This document shows, one piece after another, positions 9,320-17,176 of a DNA stretch of 35,119 nucleotides. Each line of letters opens with the position of its first letter. The stretch's first letter is position 1. Source of the stretch: Oscillospiraceae bacterium (GTDB lineage: Bacteria; Bacillota; Clostridia; UBA1381; UBA9506). The stretch is taken from positions 1 to 35,119 of the forward strand of contig SVJJ01000014.1 in assembly GCA_015069045.1 (NCBI GenBank), in the 5' to 3' direction. Below the pieces are notes generated by a model. The model was not told where the DNA came from and did no database searches. It worked only from the letters and a program-made list of their open reading frames with translations. A program made the translations under genes and the position numbers.

Positions 9320-9694
9320 TTATTCTTGTGCTGCGCCAATGGTGTATTCCTTGCAGACGCGACCATTTACAATGTGCTCGCTAACAACCTGTAAAGCCTT
9401 TTCAGGTGTCATTTTAATGTAGGTAACCTTTTCTTGGTTGGGCACTAAAACTTCAATAATAGGCTCAAACTTGCACATGCCGATACAACCTGTTTGTGCC
9501 ACGGTTACATGAGATAAGTTGCGTTTGCCTACCTCCTCAACCAAGGCATTTAAAACGGGACGTGCACCAGCAGCAATACCGCAGGTTGCCATGCCAACCA
9601 CAATACGGATGGTTTGATTATCGTCTTCCGTGCGGATGCCTACTTGATTTTTCATTTTGTTTTTTATAGCTTCAAGCTCTGCTAAACTTTTCAT
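9320..9694 (-). CDS. Thioredoxin-like [2Fe-2S] ferredoxin domain protein
   Basis: A 124-residue protein resembling the N-terminal domain of HydB and the HydC fold. The recognisable motifs are MATCGIAAGA and TGCIGMC. Only three of the four usual cluster Cys are in their normal places, because the first motif has one Cys instead of two. The Cys in GRVCKEY near the C-terminus is a possible fourth ligand. GGAG lies 7 nt before the ATG. The gene sits between the ATPase and hydB in the hydrogenase operon. A free-standing copy of this domain is common in clostridial hydrogenase operons of this type. A role as accessory electron carrier or assembly partner is inference. Confidence 0.88.
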   Translation of the reverse strand: MKSLAELEAIKNKMKNQVGIRTEDDNQTIRIVVGMATCGIAAGARPVLNALVEEVGKRNLSHVTVAQTGCIGMCKFEPIIEVLVPNQEKVTYIKMTPEKALQVVSEHIVNGRVCKEYTIGAAQE

Positions 9695-9772
9695 ATCAAT
9701 TCTCCATTCTTAAGATTAATACTATGTATCTAGTGATTTGTTTCATCTGTGCAGTAACCATTATATTTTTGA

Positions 9773-10324
9773 TTAAGGTTGTTGAATTTCAGCCAGCCCT
9801 TCGGTAATGTAATCAGAGAGCCATACAATAACCTCCGGCTGGGAAAGTTCTACGTCGCCTAAAATCTGTCGTATCTCCCGGGTATCTAATAAAAACTTCC
9901 TGCCATCAACTGTATGACGGTACACAAAATCTATAGTAGCATTGCCCGAAAGAACGGTTGTAATGGTTTGTGCCATATCGCCCAAAGGCTGACGATCAAT
10001 ATGATTATACACAAACTCAGCACGAACGGTGGTTCCTTTGCCTTTTTCTGACTCAATGGAAAAATTACCACCGGTTGTTTCTGCTGCTGCTTTAAAAAGC
10101 GATAAACCCATGCCAACTTTGCGAGTGGTACGAGTGGTACGGAAAGGGTCTGTAACGGAACGTAGGAAATCCGGATCCATCCCGCAACCATTGTCAGCAA
10201 TTTCAACTGAAAGTTTATTTTGCTGCTTGTCCTCTAAAAGGGTTAAGGTAATCAAATCGGCGCCAGCACGCACGGAATTATTAACAATGTCCAAAATGTG
10301 GAGTGAAATTTCTAACATAGGCAT
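9773..10324 (-). CDS. GHKL-type ATP-binding protein in hydrogenase operon
   Basis: A 183-residue protein with a histidine-kinase-like ATPase fold but no dimerisation/phosphoacceptor domain and no sensor. The N box is HILDIVNNSVRAGA, the G1 box DNGCGMD and the G2 box VGMGLSLF. After about residue 110 comes a short domain I cannot name. The ATG follows the hydC stop with no gap, so the two are translationally coupled, and 78 bp separate it from the next gene. ATPases of this kind recur between hydC-like and hydB-like genes in Clostridia. Their role (serine kinase, maturation or regulation) is not established to my knowledge. No response regulator gene is nearby. Confidence 0.85.
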   Translation of the reverse strand: MPMLEISLHILDIVNNSVRAGADLITLTLLEDKQQNKLSVEIADNGCGMDPDFLRSVTDPFRTTRTTRKVGMGLSLFKAAAETTGGNFSIESEKGKGTTVRAEFVYNHIDRQPLGDMAQTITTVLSGNATIDFVYRHTVDGRKFLLDTREIRQILGDVELSQPEVIVWLSDYITEGLAEIQQP

Positions 10325-10822
10325 TTAATCGTTGTACTTAGCCAGAATGCCTTCCACATCATCAACTGTCAGTTTGCCGTAAACATCATCATTTACAGTG
10401 AGGACAGGGGCCAAACCGCAAGCACCGATACAACGAGTTGCATCAATAGAGTACTTGCCGTCAGGCGTGCATTCACCTTCAGAGATACCTAATTTTTCTT
10501 TAATTTTGTTTAAAATATCGCCGGAACCCTTAACATAGCAAGCTGTACCGAGGCAAACACCAATTTTATACTTGCCTTTGGGTTGGGTTGTAAATTGGGT
10601 GTAGAAGGTAACAACACCATAAATTTCAGCCATGGTAACATCTAAATTTTTTGAGATGATGGCTTGCACCTCAATGGGCAGATAACCATAAATTTCCTGC
10701 GCTTCGTGGAGCACAGGGATTAATGCGCCATCTGTACCCTTGTAGCGGCCGATGACCTCCATCAGCTTTGCTTCTTGTTCCTTGGTGCCGTTAAAGGCGA
10801 CCGTTTGCTGTTGATTCAACAA
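10325..10822 (-). CDS. hydC: NuoE-like [2Fe-2S] subunit of the hydrogenase complex (HydC type)
   Basis: A 165-residue first gene of the operon. It has a helical N-terminus and a thioredoxin-like [2Fe-2S] domain with GTACYVKG (Cys-x4-Cys, whose first Cys is in GVCLGTAC) and ATRCIGACG (Cys-x3-Cys). The length matches NuoE/HydC. It carries electrons within the HydABC complex. The start appears to be TTG: GGGGG ends 6 nt before TTG at 10822-10820, and a second TTG follows directly. No ATG is available near this ribosome site. The leader carries a promoter, a perfect Rex box and a hairpin upstream (10854-10970). Confidence 0.94.
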   Translation of the reverse strand: MLNQQQTVAFNGTKEQEAKLMEVIGRYKGTDGALIPVLHEAQEIYGYLPIEVQAIISKNLDVTMAEIYGVVTFYTQFTTQPKGKYKIGVCLGTACYVKGSGDILNKIKEKLGISEGECTPDGKYSIDATRCIGACGLAPVLTVNDDVYGKLTVDDVEGILAKYND

Positions 10823-10853
10823 AAATTACCCCCTTATCTTATTAGTGCGGTTA

Positions 10854-10893
10854 TATAAAACCGCCGTATTGATAATGCATTTATCGGTTTATA
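10854..10893 (-). promoter_or_regulatory. Hairpin in the hydC leader
   Basis: TATAAAACCG (10854-10863) pairs with CGGTTTATA (10885-10893), with one bulged A. An inner stem, GATAA/TTATC, sits around TGCAT, though the two pairings compete at the edge. There is no T-run on the minus strand, so it is not a terminator. It lies in the predicted mRNA leader between the Rex box and the ribosome site and may affect mRNA stability or start-site access. Confidence 0.4.
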
Positions 10894-10901
10894 AAACAAC
10901 T

Positions 10902-10919
10902 TTGTTAATTCTTTAACAA
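10902..10919. promoter_or_regulatory. Rex repressor operator of the hydrogenase operon
   Basis: TTGTTAATTCTTTAACAA is a perfect 7-4-7 palindrome and matches the clostridial Rex motif TTGTTAA-N4-TTAACAA exactly. It lies between the hydrogenase promoter (10942-10970) and hydC, at about +16 to +33 of the inferred transcript, so bound Rex would act as a roadblock. Rex senses NADH/NAD+ and controls NADH-reoxidising fermentation genes, which fits an NADH-linked hydrogenase. The match is seen in the sequence; the regulator is inferred. Confidence 0.85.
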
Positions 10920-10941
10920 TAGGCATTCTATAACCTCATTA

Positions 10942-10970
10942 ATTATAACACTGTTTTCTTTAAAAGTCTA
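10942..10970 (-). promoter_or_regulatory. Promoter of the hydrogenase operon
   Basis: On the minus strand, TATAAT (10947-10942) lies 17 bp from TAGACT (10970-10965), a 4 of 6 match to TTGACA. Its position just upstream of the Rex box supports the call. Confidence 0.6.
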
Positions 10971-11179
10971 TATAATTTGCTAAAAATTTAAAAATTTTAG
11001 TTGTTTTTCATAAAAATTATATGGGAATATACTTACATATAAATAAATTTAGAATCTTCTACAAATAAGACTTTTTTTTACAGAGAAAATGTGGTATACT
11101 TATACATAGTTACAGGTACATGCAATTTGTTTATTATATATGCAATTTTTTTGCGATTATGATTGGTGGGAGTGGTATT

Positions 11180-12073
11180 TTGCTGGGGATTATCAATTTA
11201 AATAAGCCAACAGGAAAAACCTCTCACGACATGGTATCAATGGTGCGGCGGGCGTTAGGTATTCGCCGTGTGGGTCATGCAGGTACATTAGATCCGGAAG
11301 CCTCCGGCGTTTTGCCAATTTTGGTAGGGAAGGCCACGGCCTTATCGGATTTATTAATTGAAAAAACGAAAGTATACACAGCTACAGTGCGGTTAGGTAT
11401 TGCGACAGATACCTATGATATAACAGGGGTTGTGAGGGAACAACATAATTTTCGTCCTACTCCGGAACAAATCATGGCGGTTGCCCAGGAGTTTGTTGGT
11501 GATATCAGCCAGCTGCCTCCCATGTATTCTGCCATTAAGGTGAATGGAAAAAAATTGTATGAGTTGGCACGCAAGGGCGAGGTCATAGACCGCAAACCCC
11601 GCCAAGTCCACATTTATCGATTAGAGTGTTCTAATTTTGTTGATGATGGCTTTACAATGACGGTAGAATGTTCCAAAGGGACCTATATCCGCTCTCTTTG
11701 TCATGATATTGGAAAAGCATTAGGGACATGTGCTTGCATGGCATCCTTGGTGCGCAATCAAAGCGGGCCTTTTTACTTAACTGATGCTGTCACCATTGAG
11801 GAATTGCAAGAAGCGGTGGAAACAGGGCAGGTGGAGAAACTAATTTTGCCACCTGAAACAGTACTTGCATCCTATCCTGCTGTTTCGGTTTCTTCTGCTT
11901 ATGGAAACAAAATTCGAAACGGATTGCGTTTTCGGGTTGGCCAACTGGGCCTTGAACATGCCAAAGAGGGAGATGTCTTCAGGCTTTACGAGAATGATGT
12001 ACTGTTGTGTTTAGTTAAAGTCGTCGTCAGTGATAAAGGGTTAGTTTTGGCCATAGATAAAAGCTTTTATTAG
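11180..12073 (+). CDS. truB: tRNA pseudouridine(55) synthase
   Basis: TruB makes pseudouridine 55 in the T loop of tRNAs. The N-terminus GIINLNKPTGKTSHD is characteristic, and the catalytic Asp is in GHAGTLDPEASG (Asp38 from the chosen start). YSAIKVNGKKLYELAR and CSKGTYIRSLCHDIG follow, then a PUA-like C-terminal domain (about 225-297). I choose TTG at 11180 because GGTGGGAGTGG lies at 11166-11176 and TruB proteins start just before G-I/L-N-x-N-K-P. ATG at 11120 would add 20 hydrophobic residues, has no ribosome site, and sits only about 13 nt after the start expected from the -10 TATACT at 11095-11100. The gap from hydC (about 357 bp) holds only the regulatory sites already listed. ribF follows, a common neighbour pair. 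Confidence 0.93.
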   Translation: MLGIINLNKPTGKTSHDMVSMVRRALGIRRVGHAGTLDPEASGVLPILVGKATALSDLLIEKTKVYTATVRLGIATDTYDITGVVREQHNFRPTPEQIMAVAQEFVGDISQLPPMYSAIKVNGKKLYELARKGEVIDRKPRQVHIYRLECSNFVDDGFTMTVECSKGTYIRSLCHDIGKALGTCACMASLVRNQSGPFYLTDAVTIEELQEAVETGQVEKLILPPETVLASYPAVSVSSAYGNKIRNGLRFRVGQLGLEHAKEGDVFRLYENDVLLCLVKVVVSDKGLVLAIDKSFY

Positions 12074-12194
12074 TCCTTTTTAAGGTAGGGTGTGGTTAAT
12101 ATCCCAAATAAGGGCATAATTTTTTACTGGCCCTTTGCAGGAGTTGACTTTATCATATTAATACACAAAAATATTATAAGGGGAGGTCATTTTC

Positions 12195-13106
12195 ATGAAC
12201 ACAGTATGGTATGATTACAGCAAGGTAGAAACTCGGCAAGGTACAGCGGTAGTCGTGGGCAATTTTGACGGGTTGCATAAGGGCCATATGAAGCTCTTGA
12301 CATCGTTAATGAATTTATCTCAGGACAATGGTTTGCAATCAGTGGTGTACACCTTTGATAAACACCCTATCAATGCCATTAAAGGGGACAATACTTTAAA
12401 GTTGATTGCAGATAATGATTATAAACAGGAACTGTTGTCAAGTTGCCATTTGGATACACTTTTTTTTGATAATTTTGATGCGGTGCGCGACCTTTCTCCT
12501 GAGGAGTTTGTGCGGGATATTTTAGTGGAAAAATTTAATATGAAAGTAGCTGTGGTTGGTTTTCATAATCACTATGGCAAGGATTCCGAAGGCGATGTAA
12601 AAATGCTCAGAGAGCTGGGACAAAAGTATGGCTTTTTGGTGCATATGATCAAGCCTTTATATTTTGGTGATTTTCTGTGCTCCAGCACAAAGATTCGCGC
12701 CTTAATTGAAAATGGCGATGTTGAAAAAGCTACTGAATTGCTGGGACGTGCTTTTAAAATAAAAAATACGATCGTTCAGGATAAAATGCTGGGCAGAACC
12801 TTAGGTTATCCCACGGCCAATATGATTCCGGCACCCGGTCAATTAATTCCCAAATTTGGTGTTTACGGCACAACAACCTATGTGGATGGTGTTGCGTATA
12901 AATCTATAACCAATGTTGGTGATAGTCCAACAGTGGGTGATGGCGCAGTGCGGATTGAAACTTATATTATTGGTTTTGATCAGGATGTTTACAATGAAAA
13001 GCTAGAAGTGGAATTTTTATTTAAAATTCGTGACCAAAGGGCCTTTACGAATCTGGATGAACTAAAAGCACAGCTGGCAGAGGATGAAAAGGCTCGCCTG
13101 GCCTGA
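12195..13106 (+). CDS. ribF: Bifunctional riboflavin kinase/FAD synthetase
   Basis: A 303-residue enzyme that phosphorylates riboflavin to FMN and adenylylates FMN to FAD. The N-terminal FAD synthetase (about 1-185) has the nucleotidyltransferase signature GNFDGLHKGH and the SSTKIRALIENGD segment. The C-terminal kinase (about 185-303) has GRTLGYPTANM, SITNVGDSPT and the final RIETYI. The length is normal for the family. AGGGGAGG precedes the ATG. It lies 121 bp after truB; that gap shows a weak AAGGGC/GCCCTT hairpin (12110-12135) and no convincing promoter, so the two may be co-transcribed. It supplies FMN/FAD for enzymes such as HydB, though nothing in the sequence links their regulation. 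Confidence 0.95.
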   Translation: MNTVWYDYSKVETRQGTAVVVGNFDGLHKGHMKLLTSLMNLSQDNGLQSVVYTFDKHPINAIKGDNTLKLIADNDYKQELLSSCHLDTLFFDNFDAVRDLSPEEFVRDILVEKFNMKVAVVGFHNHYGKDSEGDVKMLRELGQKYGFLVHMIKPLYFGDFLCSSTKIRALIENGDVEKATELLGRAFKIKNTIVQDKMLGRTLGYPTANMIPAPGQLIPKFGVYGTTTYVDGVAYKSITNVGDSPTVGDGAVRIETYIIGFDQDVYNEKLEVEFLFKIRDQRAFTNLDELKAQLAEDEKARLA

Positions 13107-13129
13107 TTGCTACCTGTTGCGGATTGATT

Positions 13130-13170
13130 AAAACCGGCTTTCCGTCAATGTAATGGAAGCCGGTTTTATC
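13130..13170 (+). terminator. Rho-independent terminator after ribF
   Basis: An 11-bp stem, AAAACCGGCTT (13130-13140) with AAGCCGGTTTT (13157-13167), closes a 16-nt loop and ends in the T-rich 3' arm. It begins 23 bp after the ribF stop. Confidence 0.85.
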
Positions 13171-13196
13171 TTTCTAAATATTTTTATAAAAAATGC

Positions 13197-13225
13197 TTGA
13201 TTTTTCCTGATTTATGTGCTATACT
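13197..13225 (+). promoter_or_regulatory. Promoter of tRNA-Arg
   Basis: TTGATT (13197-13202), a 17-bp spacer and TATACT (13220-13225) lie 47 bp before the tRNA. Confidence 0.65.
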
Positions 13226-13271
13226 ATCCATGTTGCGATGATTTAGAGCCTCGCATAATATAGTTAAAATT

Positions 13272-13348
13272 GCGCCCGTAGCTCAGCTGGATAGAGTGCC
13301 TGGCTACGAACCAGTAGGTCGGGAGTTCGAATCTCTCCGGGCGCGCCA
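13272..13348 (+). tRNA. tRNA-Arg (anticodon ACG)
   Basis: A 77-nt cloverleaf with acceptor stem GCGCCCG/CGGGCGC, D arm GCTC/GAGT, anticodon loop CTACGAA (anticodon ACG, whose A34 is normally edited to inosine) closed by CTGG/CCAG, T loop TTCGAAT, discriminator G and encoded CCA. Confidence 0.96.
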
Positions 13349-13351
13349 TAG

Positions 13352-13394
13352 AAACCGAATGATTTAGATGAAAATCTAGGTCATTCGGTTTTTT
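13352..13394 (+). terminator. Rho-independent terminator of tRNA-Arg
   Basis: A long stem, 13352-13369 with 13374-13391, has 16 Watson-Crick pairs and two G-T pairs, is closed by a GAAA tetraloop and ends in TTTTTT. It starts 4 nt after the CCA end. Confidence 0.92.
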
Positions 13395-13426
13395 ATATAA
13401 TTTAAAAAATAATTTATTTAAATCTA

Positions 13427-13455
13427 TTGAAATATGTTTTAAAAAGTGATATAAT
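13427..13455 (+). promoter_or_regulatory. Promoter of the thiamine operon
   Basis: TTGAAA (13427-13432), a 17-bp spacer and TATAAT (13450-13455). The inferred start near 13462 lies just upstream of the TPP aptamer. Confidence 0.85.
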
Positions 13456-13474
13456 GATTTCCAAACTTAATAAA

Positions 13475-13570
13475 CGGGAGCTTGTGTTACAGGCTGAGAG
13501 GAAGGTATAACCTTCGACCGAGAACCTGATTTGGATAATGCCAACGTAGGGATGCCTGAACGCAAGCTTT
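13475..13570 (+). ncRNA. TPP riboswitch (THI element)
   Basis: The conserved core is complete: GCTGAGAGG (13493-13501), an A/T-rich P3 hairpin (GAAGGTATAACCTTC), GAGAACCTGAT (13520-13530), GGATAATGCC (13533-13542) and CGTAGGGATG (13545-13554). P1 forms between AGCTTGTG (13479-13486) and CGCAAGCT (13561-13568) with one wobble. It lies between the thi promoter and a terminator (13591-13620), so TPP binding should favour early termination. The aptamer call is near certain; an OFF switch acting on transcription is inferred from the layout. Confidence 0.96.
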
Positions 13571-13590
13571 AGGAAAACGTAAGTAATTGT

Positions 13591-13620
13591 AGGAGTTACC
13601 AAATCGGTAGCTCCTTTTTT
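13591..13620 (+). terminator. Expression-platform terminator of the TPP riboswitch
   Basis: GGAGTTACC (13592-13600) pairs with GGTAGCTCC (13606-13614), with one wobble, an outer A-T pair and TTTTTT at the end. It lies 21 nt after the aptamer and 27 nt before the thiS start. Confidence 0.9.
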
Positions 13621-13646
13621 GTTGCAATTTTATGGAGGTGCATAAT

Positions 13647-13841
13647 GTGGTAAGGATTAACGGAGAAAATTTAGATGTAGCAGGCAAGACAGTGTCAGAC
13701 TATCTTAATTCTGCAGGCTATGACTTAATGCGTGTTGCCGTGGAACTGAACGACGATATAGTTCATAAAGCGCAGTATGCTGATACAATTTTTAAGGAAG
13801 GCGACTGCGTTGAAATAGTAAGTTTTGTGGGAGGAGGTTAA
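13647..13841 (+). CDS. thiS: Sulfur carrier protein ThiS
   Basis: A 64-residue ubiquitin-like protein that carries sulfur, as a C-terminal thiocarboxylate, to the thiazole synthase ThiG. It starts VRINGENLDVAGKTV and ends in the required EIVSFVGGG, so the Gly-Gly tail is intact. The GTG start at 13647 is chosen because GGAGG (13634-13638) is 8 nt upstream and the length matches the family. An upstream in-frame ATG at 13632 overlaps that ribosome site and would add five residues foreign to ThiS. First gene of the riboswitch-controlled operon; thiF starts 1 bp after its stop. Confidence 0.93.
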   Translation: MVRINGENLDVAGKTVSDYLNSAGYDLMRVAVELNDDIVHKAQYADTIFKEGDCVEIVSFVGGG

Positions 13842-13842
13842 T

Positions 13843-14478
13843 ATGATACCTGAAAAAAATGAATGGATGAAAGCACTTGAAGAAAGACACGGAAAAGAAT
13901 TGCAAAACAAAATTTCAATGACAACTGTTGCTATTTGCGGTCTCGGTGGCCTTGGCTCTAACATAGCCACCTCTCTTGCCCGGGCAGGCATAGGAAAACT
14001 CATACTGATAGATTTTGACAATGTAGATATAACAAATCTTCACCGTCAGCAGTATAAAGTAAATCAGATAGGAATGAGCAAGACAGAAGCCTTGCAGAAC
14101 AACCTCAAAGAAATAAACCCATATCTTAAAACAGAGATACATACAGTTTGCATTGACGAAAACAACATAAAAGATTTGCTTTCAAATGCTGATATTATCT
14201 GTGAAGCCTTTGATAATGCAGAGTGTAAGGCGATGCTTGCAAACTATGTTTTGGAAAAATTGCCTGACAAGTACATTGTTGCATCATCGGGAATGGCGGG
14301 TCTCGGTAGTGCTAACACAATAAAGACAAGAAAAGTTTCAAAACGATTTTATCTTTGCGGTGATGAAGTAAGCGATGTAAAAGACGGAATCGGACTTGTG
14401 GCATCAAGAGTTACCGTTTGTGCTTCTCATCAGGCACATATGGTGCTCAGAATCATATCAGAAAATTTTGAAGAATAA
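13843..14478 (+). CDS. thiF: ThiS adenylyltransferase ThiF (short clostridial form)
   Basis: A 211-residue E1-like enzyme that adenylylates the ThiS C-terminus before sulfur transfer. It has the Rossmann motif GLGGLGSN (about 33-40), the [18 protein letters not shown]-site segment with its conserved Asp and Arg, and [18 protein letters not shown] near the end. It is shorter than E. coli ThiF and lacks the usual pair of CxxC zinc motifs, as in many Firmicutes. I cannot say which Cys, if any, takes part in sulfur transfer. GGAGGAGG, inside the thiS 3' end, lies just before the ATG at 13843. An earlier in-frame start at 13825 would place six residues over that site. Confidence 0.92.
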   Translation: MIPEKNEWMKALEERHGKELQNKISMTTVAICGLGGLGSNIATSLARAGIGKLILIDFDNVDITNLHRQQYKVNQIGMSKTEALQNNLKEINPYLKTEIHTVCIDENNIKDLLSNADIICEAFDNAECKAMLANYVLEKLPDKYIVASSGMAGLGSANTIKTRKVSKRFYLCGDEVSDVKDGIGLVASRVTVCASHQAHMVLRIISENFEE

Positions 14479-14492
14479 GGAAGGTTTATATT

Positions 14493-15263
14493 ATGAATAA
14501 TGACAAGCTTATAATCGGCGGACACGAATTTAATTCCCGTTTCATTTTAGGATCGGGAAAATACTCGATGAAACTAATTGAGGCGGCGATAAAAGATGCA
14601 GGAGCGGAAATTATTACTCTTGCGGTAAGACGAGCGAATACCAAGGAACAGGAAAATATACTTGATTATATACCAAAGGGGGTTACTCTTCTTCCCAACA
14701 CAAGTGGAGCAAGAAATGCAGATGAAGCAGTAAGAATTGCTCGTCTTGCCCGTGAGCTTGGATGCGGTAATTTTGTAAAGATTGAAATTATACGTGACTC
14801 AAAGTATCTTCTTCCCGATAACGAAGAAACAATCAGGGCAACAGAAATCCTTGCAAATGACGGATTCGTTGTCATGCCGTATATGTATCCTGACTTAAAT
14901 GTTGCACGTGATTTAGTTAATGCCGGCGCCGCAAGTGTTATGCCTCTTGCATCTCCTATCGGTTCTAACAAAGGACTTGCAACAAAAGAGTTTATTCAAA
15001 TTCTTATTGATGAAATTGATTTGCCGATTATTGTTGATGCAGGCATTGGTAAACCATCGCAGGCTTGTGAAGCAATGGAAATGGGTGCTGCTGCGATTAT
15101 GGCAAATACAGCACTTGCCACAGCAGGAGATTTACCACTTATGGCATCAGCATTCCGTCAGGCAATTGAAGCCGGAAGAAAAGCATATCTTGCAGGCCTT
15201 GGCAGAGTTCTGACTCGTGGTGCATCCGCATCCGATCCTCTTACGGGATTTTTGCGTGATTAA
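14493..15263 (+). CDS. thiG: Thiazole synthase
   Basis: A 256-residue TIM-barrel enzyme that condenses deoxyxylulose 5-phosphate, ThiS thiocarboxylate and dehydroglycine into the thiazole phosphate. Visible are GSGKYS near the N-terminus, the Schiff-base lysine in FVKIEII (Lys96), [23 protein letters not shown] and [10 protein letters not shown]. The length is typical. A ribosome site, AAGGAAGG, lies upstream. The start is 14 bp after thiF, and thiH follows in 12 bp. Leucine is coded mostly by CTT here, unlike truB and ribF just upstream, which use TTA/TTG. Confidence 0.96.
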   Translation: MNNDKLIIGGHEFNSRFILGSGKYSMKLIEAAIKDAGAEIITLAVRRANTKEQENILDYIPKGVTLLPNTSGARNADEAVRIARLARELGCGNFVKIEIIRDSKYLLPDNEETIRATEILANDGFVVMPYMYPDLNVARDLVNAGAASVMPLASPIGSNKGLATKEFIQILIDEIDLPIIVDAGIGKPSQACEAMEMGAAAIMANTALATAGDLPLMASAFRQAIEAGRKAYLAGLGRVLTRGASASDPLTGFLRD

Positions 15264-15275
15264 GGGGGCGTGAAA

Positions 15276-16529
15276 ATGGAAAATCAATTTTTTGTAGATT
15301 CGGAGCATTTATCACCCGAAGCACTTGCAAGAAAGCATCGGCTCGAAACGGACCCTTCCTCACGAAAAAATCACATGGAATATTTGCCGGGGATGGAGAA
15401 AATAGAATCCGATGTATGCAGAAATGTAATGGAGCAGATAAATTCTTTTGATTACTCAAAATATACTGCAAAGGATGTAAAGGCAGCATTAGAGCATGAA
15501 ACCTGCAGCGTTGAAGATTTTAAGGCACTTTTATCACCTGCCGCAGAACCGTTTTTGGAACAGATGGCACAAAGAGCAAGACTTGAAACAAGCAAACACT
15601 TCGGTAACACAGTTTATCTCTTTACTCCTCTTTACATAGCCAATTACTGCGAAAACTACTGTGTGTATTGCGGTTTTAACTGCTATAACCATATTAACCG
15701 TATGAAGCTCTCTATGGAGCAGATTGAAAAGGAGATGAAGGTTATTGCAGACAGCGGTATGGAAGAAATTCTGATACTTACAGGCGAAAGCAGAAGTCAA
15801 AGCGATATAAATTATATCGGCGAGGCTTGTAAGCTGGCAAGAAAGTATTTCCGTATGGTAGGTCTTGAAATCTATCCCGTAAATACCGATGAATATAAAT
15901 ATCTTCACGAATGCGGCGCTGACTATGTAACAGTTTTTCAGGAAACTTATGATACAGACAAATATGAACAGCTTCACTTGCTCGGTCATAAGCGTGTGTG
16001 GCCATATCGCTTTGATGCACAGGAACGAGCTTTAATGGGCGGTATGCGTGGTGTAGCATTTTCTGCACTGTTAGGTCTTTCTGATTTCAGAAAGGATGCT
16101 TTGGCGAGTGCGCTTCATGTGTACTACCTGCAAAGAAAATATCCTCATGCAGAAATGTCGCTCTCTTGTCCCAGACTCAGACCGATTATCAATAACGATA
16201 AAATTAACCCCTTGGATGTACACGAAAAACAGCTTTGTCAGATAATCTGTGCATACCGTATCTTCTTACCCTTTGTCGGTATAACAGTATCCTCCCGTGA
16301 AAGTGCGGAATTTAGAAACGGTATTGTGAAGATTGCCGCGACAAAGGTATCGGCAGGTGTTTCTACGGGTATAGGAGACCACGAAAGCAAATACACAGGA
16401 CAGGAAACAGAAGAAATACAAGGCGATGAACAATTTGAAATAGACGATAACAGAAGTCTTGATAAGATGTATAAAGACATTGAAGATGAAGGCTTACAGC
16501 CTGTTCTGAATGATTATTTATATGTGTAA
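15276..16529 (+). CDS. thiH: 2-iminoacetate synthase (tyrosine lyase) ThiH
   Basis: A 417-residue radical SAM enzyme that cleaves tyrosine to p-cresol and dehydroglycine, the glycine-imine donor for ThiG. The [4Fe-4S]/SAM motif is CENYCVYC (Cys125, 129, 132), preceded by the FTPLYIANYC segment typical of ThiH. Downstream are ILILTGESRS and the GDHESKYTGQETEE C-terminal region. The ATG at 15276 is favoured because AAGGGGG ends 7 nt upstream; a GTG two codons earlier is too close to that site. Having ThiH rather than the oxidase ThiO fits an anaerobe. Confidence 0.95.
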   Translation: MENQFFVDSEHLSPEALARKHRLETDPSSRKNHMEYLPGMEKIESDVCRNVMEQINSFDYSKYTAKDVKAALEHETCSVEDFKALLSPAAEPFLEQMAQRARLETSKHFGNTVYLFTPLYIANYCENYCVYCGFNCYNHINRMKLSMEQIEKEMKVIADSGMEEILILTGESRSQSDINYIGEACKLARKYFRMVGLEIYPVNTDEYKYLHECGADYVTVFQETYDTDKYEQLHLLGHKRVWPYRFDAQERALMGGMRGVAFSALLGLSDFRKDALASALHVYYLQRKYPHAEMSLSCPRLRPIINNDKINPLDVHEKQLCQIICAYRIFLPFVGITVSSRESAEFRNGIVKIAATKVSAGVSTGIGDHESKYTGQETEEIQGDEQFEIDDNRSLDKMYKDIEDEGLQPVLNDYLYV

Positions 16530-16540
16530 GGAGAAAGAAA

Positions 16541-17176
16541 ATGAAAAAATTTGATACTACGTTATATTTCATAACCGACTCTACCGGATTTGAGGAAGCA
16601 GAGTTCTTACGCCGTGTAGAAGAAGCGTTAAAGGGCGGTGCTACCATCCTTCAGCTCCGTGAAAAGAATAAATCCACAAGTGAGTATATTGCGATTGCCG
16701 AAAAGGTTCATACACTTACAAAAAAATACAATGTTCCTCTTATTATTGATGACAGAGTTGATGTTGCACTTGCGATTGATGCAGAGGGAGTTCACGTAGG
16801 AGCAAGTGATATGCCCGTAAGCCTCGCAAGAAAACTGATGGGCGAAGATAAAATTGTGGGTGCTACGGCAAAAACTGTTCCCTGGGCAAAAGATGCTTAT
16901 GAGCAAGGGGCAGATTACCTTGGTGTAGGTGCAATTTATCCAACTACAACAAAAGTTAAAACAGTTCTTACATCCACAGATACTTTGAATGACATTTGCA
17001 AAACAGTACCAATCCCCGTAAATGCCATTGGAGGACTGAACAAAGGAAACATTGATGTATTAAAGGGTATTCCAATTGCAGGAATTTGTGTAGTATCCGC
17101 AATTATGAAGGCAGAAAGCCCAAGACAAGCAACATATGAGCTTATACAAAGAGCGAAGGAGCTTGAGATATGTTAA
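16541..17176 (+). CDS. thiE: Thiamine-phosphate synthase
   Basis: A 211-residue TIM-barrel enzyme that joins HMP-pyrophosphate to thiazole phosphate to give thiamine phosphate. Family landmarks are ILQLREKN, PLIIDDRVDVALAIDAEGVHVG, LGVGAIYPTTTK (pyrophosphate loop) and INAIGGLN-type NAIGGLNKGN. The length is normal. TAAGGAGAAAG precedes the ATG. Its last 7 bp overlap the start of the HAD-ThiD gene (ATGTTAA), indicating coupled translation. Confidence 0.95.
   Translation: MKKFDTTLYFITDSTGFEEAEFLRRVEEALKGGATILQLREKNKSTSEYIAIAEKVHTLTKKYNVPLIIDDRVDVALAIDAEGVHVGASDMPVSLARKLMGEDKIVGATAKTVPWAKDAYEQGADYLGVGAIYPTTTKVKTVLTSTDTLNDICKTVPIPVNAIGGLNKGNIDVLKGIPIAGICVVSAIMKAESPRQATYELIQRAKELEIC

Noticed and set aside
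11120-11179. N-terminal extension of TruB from ATG 11120
   Set aside because: No ribosome site, almost no leader after the -10 box at 11095, and 20 hydrophobic residues absent from TruB. TTG 11180 has a good site.
12110-12177. Promoter or terminator between truB and ribF
   Set aside because: TTGACT at 12144 has no -10 at an acceptable distance (TATTAT is 22 bp away), and the AAGGGC/GCCCTT hairpin has no T-run after it.
15534-15989. Minus-strand open frame of 151 codons inside thiH
   Set aside because: Antisense to a gene with intact radical SAM motifs; low-complexity hydrophobic translation without a start signal.
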